Assembly: GCF_023195835.1 (NCBI RefSeq)
Contig: NZ_CP096199.1
Coordinates: forward strand, 806,001 to 870,000
Direction of reading: 5' to 3'
Source of the DNA: Vibrio sinaloensis
Lineage (GTDB): Bacteria > Pseudomonadota > Gammaproteobacteria > Enterobacterales > Vibrionaceae
DNA length: 64,000 nt
The translations under genes were made by a program, and so were the position numbers. The notes under the pieces are model-generated. The model made no database searches, was not told the DNA's origin, and saw nothing but the letters and a program-made list of their open reading frames with translations. The stretch's first letter is position 1; the number at the start of each line of letters is the position of its first letter. Below are positions 38,820 through 47,938 of the stretch, in pieces.

Positions 38820-38966
38820 GAACAGCTGCTACCGCGAATAGGTAGTTGCCATAGCTCCGAGCTCAGTAGGCTAAGTCCATATCGGATAAGCTGATTGAGC
38901 CAGTGACATACTGTCACAAGGGCATAATTGGAAATGATTATGCCTCCCGTGTTTGGAAAGGTGTTC
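38820..38966 (+). promoter_or_regulatory. Moco-type riboswitch upstream of moaA
   Basis: The leader directly before moaA shows features of the molybdenum-cofactor RNA motif: a hairpin GGCATAAT-ATTATGCC, then GCCTCCCGTGTTTGGAAAGG, and a closing stem GAACA (38820-38824) with TGTTC (38962-38966). The ribosome site GGAAAGG (38955-38961) lies inside the 3' strand and the GTG start follows at 38968, so ligand-stabilised folding would hide it. Moco RNA control of moaA is established in E. coli; the boundaries here are my inference. Confidence 0.68.
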
Positions 38967-38967
38967 C

Positions 38968-39957
38968 GTGGCGCAACAATTCGAAGATAGATTCCATCGC
39001 AAGTTTTATTACTTGCGACTCTCCGTTACAGACGTTTGTAACTTTAAATGCACATATTGCCTGCCTGATGGTTACCGACCTTCTGGGCAAAAAAACTCGT
39101 CATTCTTATCGCTAGCAGAAATCCAACGCGTGGTCAGCGCGTTTGCGGAGTGTGGTACGTCAAAAGTGCGTATTACCGGCGGCGAGCCGAGCCTGCGTAA
39201 AGATTTTAACCAGATTATCGCGACGGTTGCCTCAACTCCGGGTATCGAGAAAGTGGCTACGACCACCAATGGTTATCGTATGGCCAAGCAGGTTTCTCAG
39301 TGGAAAGAGGCTGGGCTAACTCATATCAATGTCAGTGTCGATAGCCTAGACCCGCGCATGTTCCATCAGATCACCGGTGAAAACAAATTCTCTCAGGTGA
39401 TGGCGGGAATTGACCGCGCTTTTGAAGTCGGATACGAGCAAGTGAAGGTCAATGTGGTGTTGATGAAAGATCTCAATGCCCATGAGCTGCCGGCGTTCCT
39501 CAATTGGATCAAAGACCGACCGATTCAACTGCGATTTATTGAGCTGATGCAGACCGGCGAGATGGACGAGCTGTTTCAGCGTCATCATGTTTCCGGCGTA
39601 GCGATTCGCAATCAACTGATTGCCAACGGCTGGTTGCTTAAGGTTCGTGCCAATAACGATGGCCCAGCTCAAGTGTTTGTTCACCCCGACTATCAAGGCG
39701 AGATAGGTCTAATCATGCCCTATGAAAAAGACTTTTGTGCCAGCTGCAACCGTCTACGAGTCTCGGCCATAGGTAAATTGCATTTGTGCCTGTTTGGTGA
39801 GCAAGGCGTTGAGCTGCGCGATTTGCTTGAGCACGATCAACAACAGAGAGAGCTGATCGAACGAATCCAAGCGCAGCTGCAAACCAAATCGGTCAGTCAT
39901 TTCCTGCATGATGGTAACTCAGGTATGACGCCCCACTTAGCATCGATTGGCGGTTAA
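38968..39957 (+). CDS. moaA: GTP 3',8-cyclase MoaA
   Basis: 329 residues from the GTG at 38968, the same length as E. coli MoaA; GGAAAGG lies 6 bases upstream, while the TTG at 38953 would start inside the riboswitch stem. The radical-SAM cluster is CNFKCTYC. The C-terminal substrate cluster is [18 protein letters not shown], and the functional GG ends the protein. MoaA starts molybdopterin synthesis from GTP. It heads moaABCDE. Confidence 0.97.
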   Translation: MAQQFEDRFHRKFYYLRLSVTDVCNFKCTYCLPDGYRPSGQKNSSFLSLAEIQRVVSAFAECGTSKVRITGGEPSLRKDFNQIIATVASTPGIEKVATTTNGYRMAKQVSQWKEAGLTHINVSVDSLDPRMFHQITGENKFSQVMAGIDRAFEVGYEQVKVNVVLMKDLNAHELPAFLNWIKDRPIQLRFIELMQTGEMDELFQRHHVSGVAIRNQLIANGWLLKVRANNDGPAQVFVHPDYQGEIGLIMPYEKDFCASCNRLRVSAIGKLHLCLFGEQGVELRDLLEHDQQQRELIERIQAQLQTKSVSHFLHDGNSGMTPHLASIGG

Positions 39958-40032
39958 CACCAAGCATGAACAAATTAAGGCTTTTAAACATAGCGTTTAA
40001 AGGCGATTCCTTTGAATAAGATAGGTGAACAA

Positions 40033-40545
40033 ATGGGTCACGCAGAAAGCAAATTTCAGCCAGCAAACATCGCAGTATTAACGGTTTCAGATACACGTAC
40101 TGAAGAGAACGACACCTCGGGTGGTTACCTTGTTGAGCAAGCCAAAGAGGCAGGCCACAAGGTGGTAGATAAACAGATTGTTATCGATGATATGTATAAG
40201 ATTCGCGCCATAGTGTCACAGTGGATTGCGGATGAAAATGTTCAAGCGGTGATGATTACTGGTGGAACTGGCTTTACTTCACGTGACAGTACACCAGAGG
40301 CACTAAAACCCTTGTTCGATAAAGAAGTCGAAGGGTTTGGTGAGTTGTTCCGTATGGTGTCATACGAAGAAATTGGCACCTCTACCATTCAATCTCGGGC
40401 GATAGCAGGTTTTGCCAACCATACGGTCATCTTTGCTATGCCAGGCTCGACCGGAGCGTGTCGTACTGGGTGGACTAAGATCATTAAGCAGCAACTGGAT
40501 GCAAGCCATCGTCCTTGTAATTTTATGCCCCATCTAGCGGTGTAA
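40033..40545 (+). CDS. moaB: Molybdenum cofactor biosynthesis protein B
   Basis: 170 residues from the ATG at 40033 (AGGTG 5 bases upstream), the E. coli MoaB length. The MPT-binding fold shows [18 protein letters not shown] and [12 protein letters not shown], and [14 protein letters not shown] near the end. MoaB is related to MogA; adenylyl transfer in E. coli is attributed to MogA, so MoaB's role is less clear. Confidence 0.96.
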   Translation: MGHAESKFQPANIAVLTVSDTRTEENDTSGGYLVEQAKEAGHKVVDKQIVIDDMYKIRAIVSQWIADENVQAVMITGGTGFTSRDSTPEALKPLFDKEVEGFGELFRMVSYEEIGTSTIQSRAIAGFANHTVIFAMPGSTGACRTGWTKIIKQQLDASHRPCNFMPHLAV

Positions 40546-40557
40546 TTGGAGCCAGCG

Positions 40558-41037
40558 ATGAGTAACTTTACCCACATCAATGCGTCTGGCGAGGCTAACA
40601 TGGTCGACGTGTCAGCCAAGGCAGAAACCGTGCGCGAGGCTCGTGCTGAGGCGTTTGTGCATATGGCGCCAGAAACTTTGCAATTGATAGTGTCTGGGCA
40701 ACATCACAAAGGCGATGTGTTTGCCACGGCTCGAATCGCAGGGATTCAAGCGGCGAAAAAAACGTGGGATTTGATCCCGCTTTGCCATCCATTGCTGTTG
40801 TCAAAAGTCGAAGTACAACTGGAAGCCATCGAAGCACAAAATATGGTGCGTATCGAGTCGGTATGTAAGCTGGCGGGAAAAACCGGTGTTGAGATGGAAG
40901 CGCTGACCGCCGCCTCTGTTGCTGCATTGACGATTTATGATATGTGTAAAGCGGTACAGAAAGACATGGTTATTGGTCAGGTGCGCTTACTAGAGAAAAC
41001 TGGCGGCAAGTCAGGCCATTTTAAGGTAGAAGCATGA
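40558..41037 (+). CDS. moaC: Cyclic pyranopterin monophosphate synthase MoaC
   Basis: 159 residues from the ATG at 40558. Family motifs are [33 protein letters not shown] and [20 protein letters not shown], which line the active site. MoaC converts the MoaA product to cPMP. Its stop overlaps the moaD ATG by 4 bases. Confidence 0.98.
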   Translation: MSNFTHINASGEANMVDVSAKAETVREARAEAFVHMAPETLQLIVSGQHHKGDVFATARIAGIQAAKKTWDLIPLCHPLLLSKVEVQLEAIEAQNMVRIESVCKLAGKTGVEMEALTAASVAALTIYDMCKAVQKDMVIGQVRLLEKTGGKSGHFKVEA

Positions 41038-41279
41038 TAAAAGTTCTTTTTTTTGCCCAAACCCGTGAGCTGGTGGGCGTCGATGAGCTCGAGCTTAACG
41101 ATCACTTTGAAAGCGTTGAACAGGTTCGTCATCACTTAGCGCAACAACCAGGAAAATGGGATTTGGCGTTAGAGCCTGGCAAGTTACTCGCAGCGGTGAA
41201 CCAATCGATTGTGCCTCTTGAACATGCAGTGAAGTCAGGTGACGAAGTGGCCTTTTTCCCTCCTGTCACTGGAGGTTGA
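41034..41279 (+). CDS. moaD: Molybdopterin synthase sulfur carrier subunit
   Basis: 81 residues with a ubiquitin-like fold and the C-terminal Gly-Gly (FFPPVTGG) that is adenylated and thiocarboxylated. It delivers sulfur to cPMP within the MoaD-MoaE complex. It overlaps moaC by 4 bases and is followed by moaE after one base. Confidence 0.97.
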   Translation: MIKVLFFAQTRELVGVDELELNDHFESVEQVRHHLAQQPGKWDLALEPGKLLAAVNQSIVPLEHAVKSGDEVAFFPPVTGG

Positions 41280-41280
41280 A

Positions 41281-41736
41281 ATGCGGCAACGAGTGTTGGT
41301 ATCTGGTAATGATTTTAATGTCGGCGACGAGTACGACGCTTTAGCTGAGGGCAGCTCTGCGGGCGCAGTGGTGTCCTTTGTCGGCAAAGTGCGCGATATG
41401 AATTTAGGCGACAGTGTCACTGGTTTGTCACTAGAGCATTACCCGGGGATGACTGAAAAAGCTTTAAATGAGATTTGCGACCAAGCTGAGCAGCGTTGGC
41501 CGTTACTTCAAACGCGGGTCATCCATCGGATTGGTGATTTAGACATTGGCGATCAAATTGTGTTTGTCGGTGTATCTAGTGCACATCGCGGCGCGGCGTT
41601 CGAAGCGTGTGAGTTCATTATGGACTATTTAAAAACCAAAGCACCGTTTTGGAAAAAAGAGCGCACCACGGATTCGTCTCGCTGGGTTGAATCGCGTGAG
41701 TCTGATGCGCAAGCGGCTGAGCGCTGGCAGTCTTAA
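41281..41736 (+). CDS. moaE: Molybdopterin synthase catalytic subunit
   Basis: 151 residues from the ATG at 41281. The catalytic lysine region is FWKKERTTDSSRWVESRESD, and SAGAVVSFVGKVRDMN and SSAHRGAAFEACEFIMDYLK are family segments. It converts cPMP to molybdopterin with MoaD thiocarboxylate. It is the last gene of the moa operon, followed by a terminator. Confidence 0.98.
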   Translation: MRQRVLVSGNDFNVGDEYDALAEGSSAGAVVSFVGKVRDMNLGDSVTGLSLEHYPGMTEKALNEICDQAEQRWPLLQTRVIHRIGDLDIGDQIVFVGVSSAHRGAAFEACEFIMDYLKTKAPFWKKERTTDSSRWVESRESDAQAAERWQS

Positions 41737-41762
41737 CAAGTACATACCCAATGTTTCTCAAT

Positions 41763-41793
41763 CCAAAGCTCCCAAATCAAGGGAGCTTTTTAG
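41763..41793. terminator. Terminator after moaE
   Basis: AAAGCTCCC and GGGAGCTTT pair around AAATCAA and run into a short T tract. Its right edge touches the stop codon of the convergent GGDEF gene. Confidence 0.85.
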
Positions 41794-42752
41794 TTTTCGC
41801 TCAATTGATGAATCGATCCCCTTTGCTGGCTTTTGGCGTAAAACAAGGCTTTGTCCGCAATAGCGATCAGTTGCGCGGCATCCATATGTGACGGCACTAA
41901 ATGACAATGTTGCACCCCAATCGTCACGGTAAGGCACTGGCTAACAGAGGAAGCATGGTGTTGAATCGCAAGCGCGTTCACGGCCTGCTGTAGCGCTTTG
42001 GCTCGGTTCAAACATTGCGATTGAGATACCTTGGGCATAAAAACCAAAAACTCGTCACCACCATAGCGAAAGCACAGATCTCCCCCAGATGACCATTGAA
42101 TGATTGCATGGCTGATGGCTTTGAGAACGTCGTCTCCTTTGAGGTGACCATAATGATCGTTGTACTCCTTAAAACAGTCGACATCGATCATTAAAACGGC
42201 GCAGCCAGTGAGTTTGACCTTGGCGAGTTCGATGGCATCGGGCAACAAGGCATCCAGCGCATAACGATTGTAGACTTGAGTGAGGTGGTCGACGTAGGTC
42301 AGCTTCTCCAACTCGAGTTGTTGTGCGGTCATGGTTTCTAGGGCTTTTTTGTATTCAGTGATATTTCTGACAGTCCAAAGCACTAACGAGGTATCTGGGA
42401 GTGGAATCACTAACGCACTAAAGTGCTGCATTTCTTCCGGGCCGTCTACACCATCGAAACAGTGGAGCGCTTTAGGATCAAGGCTATACTCGAGCTCTGA
42501 GGCTTGCTGGCTGTCAATGACATCAACGATCACTTGGCTGAACCAGATCGCCTTGTCGGCAGGGAGGACTTGATATTGATTGAGCCCTACTAATGACGCA
42601 GGATCATGATGTCGTGTTTTATCTTGTCCACCCCAAGCCTCAACATAGGTGCCCGACTTATCGATTAGAAAGGTCGGCTCTGGCAGCGCTTCAAACACGC
42701 TGTGCATCAAATCGGGGTTTTGAGCGAGATGAGCAGAGAAAGTCGAATTCAC
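41790..42752 (-). CDS. PAS-GGDEF diguanylate cyclase
   Basis: 320 residues. A PAS-like domain covers residues 15-135 (VFEALPEPTFLIDKSGTYVE); no membrane segment is seen, so it is cytoplasmic. The GGDEF domain (residues 150-318) has an intact active site GGDEF at 231-235 preceded by RY, with DHLTQVYNRYAL at its start. The allosteric I-site RxxD is replaced by SGGD (222-225), so product inhibition is probably absent. It should make cyclic di-GMP. The PAS ligand is unknown. Confidence 0.92.
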   Translation of the reverse strand: MNSTFSAHLAQNPDLMHSVFEALPEPTFLIDKSGTYVEAWGGQDKTRHHDPASLVGLNQYQVLPADKAIWFSQVIVDVIDSQQASELEYSLDPKALHCFDGVDGPEEMQHFSALVIPLPDTSLVLWTVRNITEYKKALETMTAQQLELEKLTYVDHLTQVYNRYALDALLPDAIELAKVKLTGCAVLMIDVDCFKEYNDHYGHLKGDDVLKAISHAIIQWSSGGDLCFRYGGDEFLVFMPKVSQSQCLNRAKALQQAVNALAIQHHASSVSQCLTVTIGVQHCHLVPSHMDAAQLIAIADKALFYAKSQQRGSIHQLSEN

Positions 42753-42836
42753 CGTGATATGCCTAAGTTATCGTTTCATTGTTATCTATAGTTTAGACAG
42801 TGAATACGAAATCGGTATGGTACTCAGGTTGATAAA

Positions 42837-43028
42837 ATGGGCAAACGAGCATTAAAACGAGCGCTGATCATCGCCGTCGTGGTTGGCACCGTACTCAATA
42901 TCATCAATCAGTATGATGCGCTATTCAGTGGTGAGTCGCCCAATTGGGTTAAGTTGCTGCTGACGTACACGGTTCCTTTTGCGGTGTCACTCTTTAGTGC
43001 ATGGCTTGCTCAGCGAGATGCGTCTTAA
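42837..43028 (+). CDS. NrtS family small nitrate/nitrite transporter
   Basis: 63 residues with two membrane helices: residues 8-26 (ALIIAVVVGTVLNIINQ) and 38-57 (LLLTYTVPFAVSLFSAWLA). This resembles the NrtS family described in marine bacteria as a nitrate/nitrite transporter. The GGTTGA ribosome site is weak. It is near the molybdenum-cofactor genes, which serve nitrate reductases, but is separated from them by the GGDEF gene on the opposite strand, so a functional link is only suggestive. Confidence 0.72.
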   Translation: MGKRALKRALIIAVVVGTVLNIINQYDALFSGESPNWVKLLLTYTVPFAVSLFSAWLAQRDAS

Positions 43029-43161
43029 CGGGTTAATCCGTTCGGACTTTTGCTGATAGACAACGCCTATCGGAAAAATTGTTGATTTCCATTTAGTAAA
43101 ATCAAGAAATTAGACAACACTTACAATATACGCAGCTTGGCTTGCAAGTAAGGAGACTCAA

Positions 43162-43578
43162 ATGGAATCACTCAAAGTCAAAGATTACATGACCCTGCAA
43201 GCGGTCACCTTTACCCCAGAAATGTCGCTCAGTGCCGCACTCGACAAAGTTATGAACTCCCGTTACTTAGGTGGGCCTGTTGTCAATGAGCGCCGCGAAG
43301 TGATTGGTTTCTTATCTGGCCAAGATTTGCTAGAGAAACTGATTAACGTGAGTTACTACTGCCAAGACAGCCATACAGTCGCCGATTGTATGCATCCGGA
43401 AGTGCTTTCTGTCACGTCTGAAACGTCGATTATCGAACTGGCCGAAATGATGAAAGTTGGTAAGCCCAAAGTCTACCCTGTTATCGACAGTGGTAAATTA
43501 GTTGGGATAATCACTCGTCGAGATGTTCTGCGCGCCATTGGTAAAAATATCAACGATTGCTTCAAACATCCGGTCTAG
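43162..43578 (+). CDS. CBS domain protein
   Basis: 138 residues made of two CBS motifs (residues 5-60 VKDYMTLQAVTFTPEMSLSA and 70-128 VADCMHPEVLSVTSETSIIE). Such Bateman modules bind adenylates or other nucleotides and regulate partner proteins. No partner domain is fused. AGTAAGGAGAC precedes the ATG. It ends 35 bases before the zntA operator, so it is not part of the zntA unit. Confidence 0.9.
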   Translation: MESLKVKDYMTLQAVTFTPEMSLSAALDKVMNSRYLGGPVVNERREVIGFLSGQDLLEKLINVSYYCQDSHTVADCMHPEVLSVTSETSIIELAEMMKVGKPKVYPVIDSGKLVGIITRRDVLRAIGKNINDCFKHPV

Positions 43579-43610
43579 TCACTCAGGCTATCACAAATAG
43601 AAAATAGTGT

Positions 43611-43642
43611 TTGACCTTGGAGTTGACTCCAAGGTTTACACT
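43611..43642 (+). promoter_or_regulatory. zntA promoter with a MerR-family (ZntR-type) operator
   Basis: TTGACC (43611-43616) and TACACT (43637-43642) are separated by 20 bases, the stretched spacer of MerR-type promoters. A perfect 22-bp palindrome fills 43614-43635: ACCTTGGAGT, a TG centre, then its complement. This matches the kind of operator used by ZntR in front of zntA. No zntR is in the window. Confidence 0.88.
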
Positions 43643-43671
43643 CAAGGTGTACGATGAATGGAGATGAATCT

Positions 43672-45966
43672 ATGTGCACCAAACACCAAGCGTGCCGCTC
43701 GCAAAAAGTGGCGTTAAACCCTTCACAACTTGGCTCATGCTCAAGCCCCAAAGTCACATCTATTTCTATTGAGGGAGAGGCAGGTTCAACTTGCTGTAAT
43801 ACCAGTGATAAGTTGAGCGGCAACGATCCCAATGATGAGGATAGTGATCCCAGCTCCAGCCAACATCTCAGCTTTAGCTGGCAGATAGAGGGGATGGACT
43901 GTCCATCCTGCGCACGTAAAGTTGAGACCGCGGTTACTCGGGTCGACGGCGTGCTCAACGCCAAAGTGCTGTTCGCGACCGAGAAGTTAGTCATCCAAGC
44001 GGCTTCAGCAGGGGTGGCTCAACTGGTGGAACAAGCGGTTATCGATAGTGGGTTTCGCTATGCCAAGTCGTCTCACTCAAGCCCATCGAGTGTGCCAGAA
44101 TCCAATCTCAACAACTCCCTTAAGGGCAGTGGCAACATCATCGCGATTGGCTTGGCCATGTTGGTGGCCGCATCACTTCAGTCTTCATTTGCGCAACTTA
44201 GCCACTGGATTTTCGTTTTAACCTGCTTGGCTGGGCTTTATCCAATAGGACGAAAAGCCATTGCATTGGCTAAATCGGGCACGCCTTTCGCTATCGAAAC
44301 CTTGATGAGTGTTGCTGCGCTCGGTGCACTTTATTTGGGTGAAACCGTTGAAGCCGCCATGGTGTTGCTGCTGTTTTTGATTGGTGAGCGGCTGGAGGCT
44401 TTCGCTGCGTCCAGAGCACGTCAGGGGGTGCAAGCGTTAATGCAATTGGTCCCTGAACATGCGACCAAGCTAGTCAATGGTCAGCGCCAGCAAGTTCAGG
44501 CGAGTGAGTTGCAACCTGGCGATATGATCGAGGTGTCGCCCGGAGGTCGGCTTCCTGCTGATGGACAGCTAGCCCAACCGATAGCGACATTCGATGAGAG
44601 TGCTCTAACTGGCGAGTCGATACCGGTTGAGCGTCATCAAGGCGACTCAGTTATGGCCGGCGCGGTTGCTGTGGATCGAGTCACTCGCGTGAGCATAACT
44701 TCAAAACAAGGTGAAAATGCCATCGATCGTATTCTACATCTGATTGAAGAGGCAGAATCGCGCAAAGCGCCACTGGAACGCTTTCTGGATAAATTCAGTC
44801 GTTGGTATACCCCTTTAATGATGCTGGTGGCGCTGTTGGTAGTGGTAGTGCCACCAGTGATGTTTGCCCAGCCTTGGGAAACTTGGGTTTATCGCGGCCT
44901 CGCATTGCTGTTGATCGCTTGTCCTTGTGCTTTGGTGATCTCGACACCAGCGGCGATCACCTCCGGTTTAGCAGCGGCGGCGAGACGCGGCGCTTTGATA
45001 AAAGGCGGCGCTGCGCTAGAGCAACTTGGAAATATTGAAACCATCGCCTTTGATAAAACGGGTACGCTCACTGAGGGAAAACCGCAGGTAACCGACGTGA
45101 TTGGTCTGAACGGATGGAGCCACGACGAATTACTGGCGTCCGTTGCCGCGATTGAAGTTGGGTCTAGTCATCCGTTAGCCGTGTCGGTGGTTGCGAAAGC
45201 GAAACAGTTGGGGCTCAACCTAGCTGAAGCGGAGCACAAGCAAGCGTTGGTTGGCAGTGGAGTACTTGGCTTTATTGATGGTGTGCAATACCAAGTCATC
45301 GCACCGAGTAAAGCTCAGAGCCAGATTGAACAACCGATAGAGCGCCAAGTACAAGCGCTGGAAGCGCAAGGGAAAACGGTAGTTCTTGCCCTTCAACAAG
45401 AGAAGATCATTGGCCTGATCGCTTGGCAAGATACGCTGCGCAGCGATTCACTTCAGGCGGTGCAGGCACTGAAATCGCTCGGGATCAACGCAATGATGCT
45501 GACCGGTGACAATCCTCGCAGCGCGAAGGCAATTGGCACTCTGATTGGCATCGACTACAAAGCGGGCTTATTGCCCGAAGACAAGGTGCAGTATGTACAG
45601 AGCCTCAGTCAAGATCGCCATGTGGCGATGGTGGGCGATGGCATCAATGACGCACCAGCAATGAAGGCAGCGCATATCGGTATTGCCATGGGCGGGGGAA
45701 CGGACGTCGCGCTGGAGACCGCCGATGCGGCTTTGACCCACAACCGCCTTACCGAACTGGCGGGCATGATCGAGTTATCGCGTGCGACATTAGCCATTAT
45801 TCGTCAAAACATTGTATTGGCATTGGGGTTGAAAGGGGTGTTTCTGGTGACGAGTCTGTTGGGAATCACTGGGCTTTGGCTAGCCGTGTTAGCAGACAGT
45901 GGTGCGACCGCCATTGTCACCTTGAACGCATTGCGTTTACTCAAATTTCGCTCAAAGCAGGATTAA
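43672..45966 (+). CDS. zntA: Zinc/cadmium/lead-exporting P-type ATPase
   Basis: 764 residues from the ATG at 43672; an in-frame ATG at 43654 lies only about 5 bases from the expected transcript start and leaves no room for a ribosome site, while GGAG sits 8 bases before 43672. The N-terminus has extra cysteines (Cys-rich residues 2-41) before a heavy-metal domain GMDCPSCARKVETAV. P1B motifs are CPC in LIACPCALVIST, DKTGTLTEG (phosphorylated Asp), SSHPLA and GDGINDAPAM. It exports divalent metals from the cytoplasm. Confidence 0.95.
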   Translation: MCTKHQACRSQKVALNPSQLGSCSSPKVTSISIEGEAGSTCCNTSDKLSGNDPNDEDSDPSSSQHLSFSWQIEGMDCPSCARKVETAVTRVDGVLNAKVLFATEKLVIQAASAGVAQLVEQAVIDSGFRYAKSSHSSPSSVPESNLNNSLKGSGNIIAIGLAMLVAASLQSSFAQLSHWIFVLTCLAGLYPIGRKAIALAKSGTPFAIETLMSVAALGALYLGETVEAAMVLLLFLIGERLEAFAASRARQGVQALMQLVPEHATKLVNGQRQQVQASELQPGDMIEVSPGGRLPADGQLAQPIATFDESALTGESIPVERHQGDSVMAGAVAVDRVTRVSITSKQGENAIDRILHLIEEAESRKAPLERFLDKFSRWYTPLMMLVALLVVVVPPVMFAQPWETWVYRGLALLLIACPCALVISTPAAITSGLAAAARRGALIKGGAALEQLGNIETIAFDKTGTLTEGKPQVTDVIGLNGWSHDELLASVAAIEVGSSHPLAVSVVAKAKQLGLNLAEAEHKQALVGSGVLGFIDGVQYQVIAPSKAQSQIEQPIERQVQALEAQGKTVVLALQQEKIIGLIAWQDTLRSDSLQAVQALKSLGINAMMLTGDNPRSAKAIGTLIGIDYKAGLLPEDKVQYVQSLSQDRHVAMVGDGINDAPAMKAAHIGIAMGGGTDVALETADAALTHNRLTELAGMIELSRATLAIIRQNIVLALGLKGVFLVTSLLGITGLWLAVLADSGATAIVTLNALRLLKFRSKQD

Positions 45967-46101
45967 ACGAACTACACTAGAACGGCCAGAGCCCAAAACA
46001 AGGTGCAGGCGGTTTTTTATGCAACGTATGGGTTTAATTTGCGTAAAAGTGTGACGCAAACCGTTTTTATGTGCAATGGTGATATTTGTTGCGATCATTG
46101 T

Positions 46102-46117
46102 TGTGACGATTGTCACT
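46102..46117 (+). promoter_or_regulatory. CRP site upstream of udp
   Basis: TGTGACGATTGTCACT fits TGTGA-N6-TCACA with one mismatch. A TACAGT -10 at 46139-46144 would put the site near -41.5, a class II activation geometry. Uridine phosphorylase genes are known CRP/CytR targets in enterobacteria. Confidence 0.75.
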
Positions 46118-46219
46118 ATAAGAGTTTGGTATGTTCGTTACAGTATATTGGTACCCGATGAATTTTAGAGCGTACAAGTCGACCGTCGACGCGACTACGC
46201 CACAATAAGGAGTTCCCCT

Positions 46220-46978
46220 ATGTCTCAAGCTGTATTCCATCTTGGTGTTACTGAATCTGATTTGGCTGGTGCTACATTAGCGATCATCCCAGGTGACCCA
46301 GCGCGCGTGCAAAAAATTGCAGAAGAAATGGAAAACCCAGTTTTTCTAGCCAGTCACCGTGAATACACGTTATACCGTGCTGAGCTCGATGGTAAGCCTG
46401 TTGTGGTTTGCTCAACGGGTATTGGTGGTCCTTCTACCTCGATTGCGGTCGAAGAGCTGGCTCAACTTGGTGTGCGTACTTTCCTTCGTGTCGGTACTAC
46501 CGGTGCGATTCAACAAAATGTCAATGTCGGTGATATGATCGTGACCACTGGCTCTGTTCGCCTTGATGGCGCGAGCTTGCACTTTGCACCTATGGAGTTC
46601 CCAGCAGTCGCTGATTTCGAAATTGCGACCGCAATGAAAGCGGCAGTAGAAGAGTCAGGCGCGACAGTACACATGGGTGTTACTGCTTCGAGCGATACTT
46701 TCTACCCAGGCCAAGAGCGTTACGATACGTTCTCAGGTCGCGTCGTTAAGCGCTTCCAAGGCTCAATGCAAGAGTGGCAAGACATGGGTGTTCTCAACTT
46801 TGAAATGGAATCAGCAACGCTACTGACTATGTGTGCAAGCTCTGGCTTGAAAGCGGGTTGTGTCGCTGGCGTTATCATTAACCGTACTCAGAAAGAGATT
46901 CCTGATCACTCGACCTTGAAAGAGACAGAAGCGCGTTCGATCAAAGTTGTGGTAGAAGCGGCGCGTAAAATGCTGTAA
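46220..46978 (+). CDS. udp: Uridine phosphorylase
   Basis: 252 residues. Family segments are [26 protein letters not shown] at the start, the phosphate-site RVGTTGAIQ near residue 91 and the nucleoside-site [11 protein letters not shown] near residue 195. It splits uridine into uracil and ribose-1-phosphate. ATAAGGAG is its ribosome site. It belongs to a dispersed salvage set with nutA, uraA and udk in this window. Confidence 0.96.
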   Translation: MSQAVFHLGVTESDLAGATLAIIPGDPARVQKIAEEMENPVFLASHREYTLYRAELDGKPVVVCSTGIGGPSTSIAVEELAQLGVRTFLRVGTTGAIQQNVNVGDMIVTTGSVRLDGASLHFAPMEFPAVADFEIATAMKAAVEESGATVHMGVTASSDTFYPGQERYDTFSGRVVKRFQGSMQEWQDMGVLNFEMESATLLTMCASSGLKAGCVAGVIINRTQKEIPDHSTLKETEARSIKVVVEAARKML

Positions 46979-47019
46979 TAGCTGCATTGTCGATCTAAGC
47001 AACATCGCTTATTCAATCT

Positions 47020-47056
47020 CTATAAGCCCTGCTGTAACAAGCGGGGCTTTGTTATT
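47020..47056. terminator. Terminator between udp and the binding-protein gene
   Basis: AAGCCCTGCT and AAGCGGGGCTT form an imperfect stem, followed by TTGTTATTT. It lies between convergent genes. Confidence 0.65.
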
Positions 47057-47070
47057 TAAGCGAGGTCGAT

Positions 47071-47817
47071 TTAATCTATGCGGTTGTTATCTATCATGAT
47101 TTCTTGATAACGGCCGCTGGTAAGCAACTCTGCCAGTCCTTGTGCGAACACTTCTATGAGCAGCTGGCTGCGTTCGGTATTGTGTTTTGGCAATAGGATA
47201 TGCATGTCGTCTTCAAATAGGGGTTTACTATGGAATTTAATTTGGCTGGCTTCGTTGTCACTTAACAGGTTGTTAAGCAAGTATTGGCCGCGGATTTTGC
47301 CGGTTGGGTAGGCGTCGATACGTCGCTTGAGGAGTTTGTTAAAACTGGCTTGCTCATCAATCGATAGGGTTTGGTCTATTCCATACTGATTGAGAAAAAA
47401 TACCGACTGATAATCTTGCGTCCCACCTATGCTGTACTGCTTGAGGTCATCTATTTCTTTCCAACTAAACGCCATATCTTGGTGATAGAAAAATACCACG
47501 GTTTGGGTGAATATCGCCTCTGAGTAGAGAAATAACTCACTGCGCTCATCATTCTTAATCCAAGGAAAGGTGCCATCGTATTCTCCTTCACTCGCCAGTT
47601 TGAACGCTCGAGACCAAGGGAAATAGTCGAACTCGATTTGATAGCCTTGGCTTTCATACGCCTCTTTTACCACCCGCTGCGCAACCTGGTTTTGTGGCAG
47701 ATTGGCCGCAGTGGTGTAGGGCGGCCATTCACCGATAGCGAATCTAACTCGCTGCTCTTGTGCTAGAGCGGTGGCAGAAAACAGCAGTATAACCACTAGG
47801 GTACGCACGCCTATCAT
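47071..47817 (-). CDS. Periplasmic substrate-binding-like protein (SBP_bac_3 type)
   Basis: 248 residues with a signal peptide cleaved after ALA (residue 19). The mature part starts QEQRVRFAIGEWPPYTT, the typical beginning of polar-amino-acid-type binding proteins, and contains YDGTFPWIKNDERSELFLYS, common to stand-alone members in vibrios. There are no permease or ATPase genes beside it, so it may act as an orphan sensor-type or scavenging protein. The ligand is not predictable. Confidence 0.85.
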   Translation of the reverse strand: MIGVRTLVVILLFSATALAQEQRVRFAIGEWPPYTTAANLPQNQVAQRVVKEAYESQGYQIEFDYFPWSRAFKLASEGEYDGTFPWIKNDERSELFLYSEAIFTQTVVFFYHQDMAFSWKEIDDLKQYSIGGTQDYQSVFFLNQYGIDQTLSIDEQASFNKLLKRRIDAYPTGKIRGQYLLNNLLSDNEASQIKFHSKPLFEDDMHILLPKHNTERSQLLIEVFAQGLAELLTSGRYQEIMIDNNRID

Positions 47818-47903
47818 GCAGGCTCCTTTGAATCATCCAACAGGATAAGTTTAGCTGAAAGTCGCTTGTTTGGAGAGGTGGTCTAACGTATAAGAGCCCT
47901 AAA

Positions 47904-47936
47904 GCAAACGGCTCCCGTGGGAGCCGTTGTCGAGAT
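47904..47936 (-). terminator. Terminator after the decarboxylase gene
   Basis: AACGGCTCCC and GGGAGCCGTT form a 10-bp stem with almost no loop. On the minus strand it is followed by TTGCTTTAG, a moderate T tract. Confidence 0.7.
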
Positions 47937-47938
47937 TC

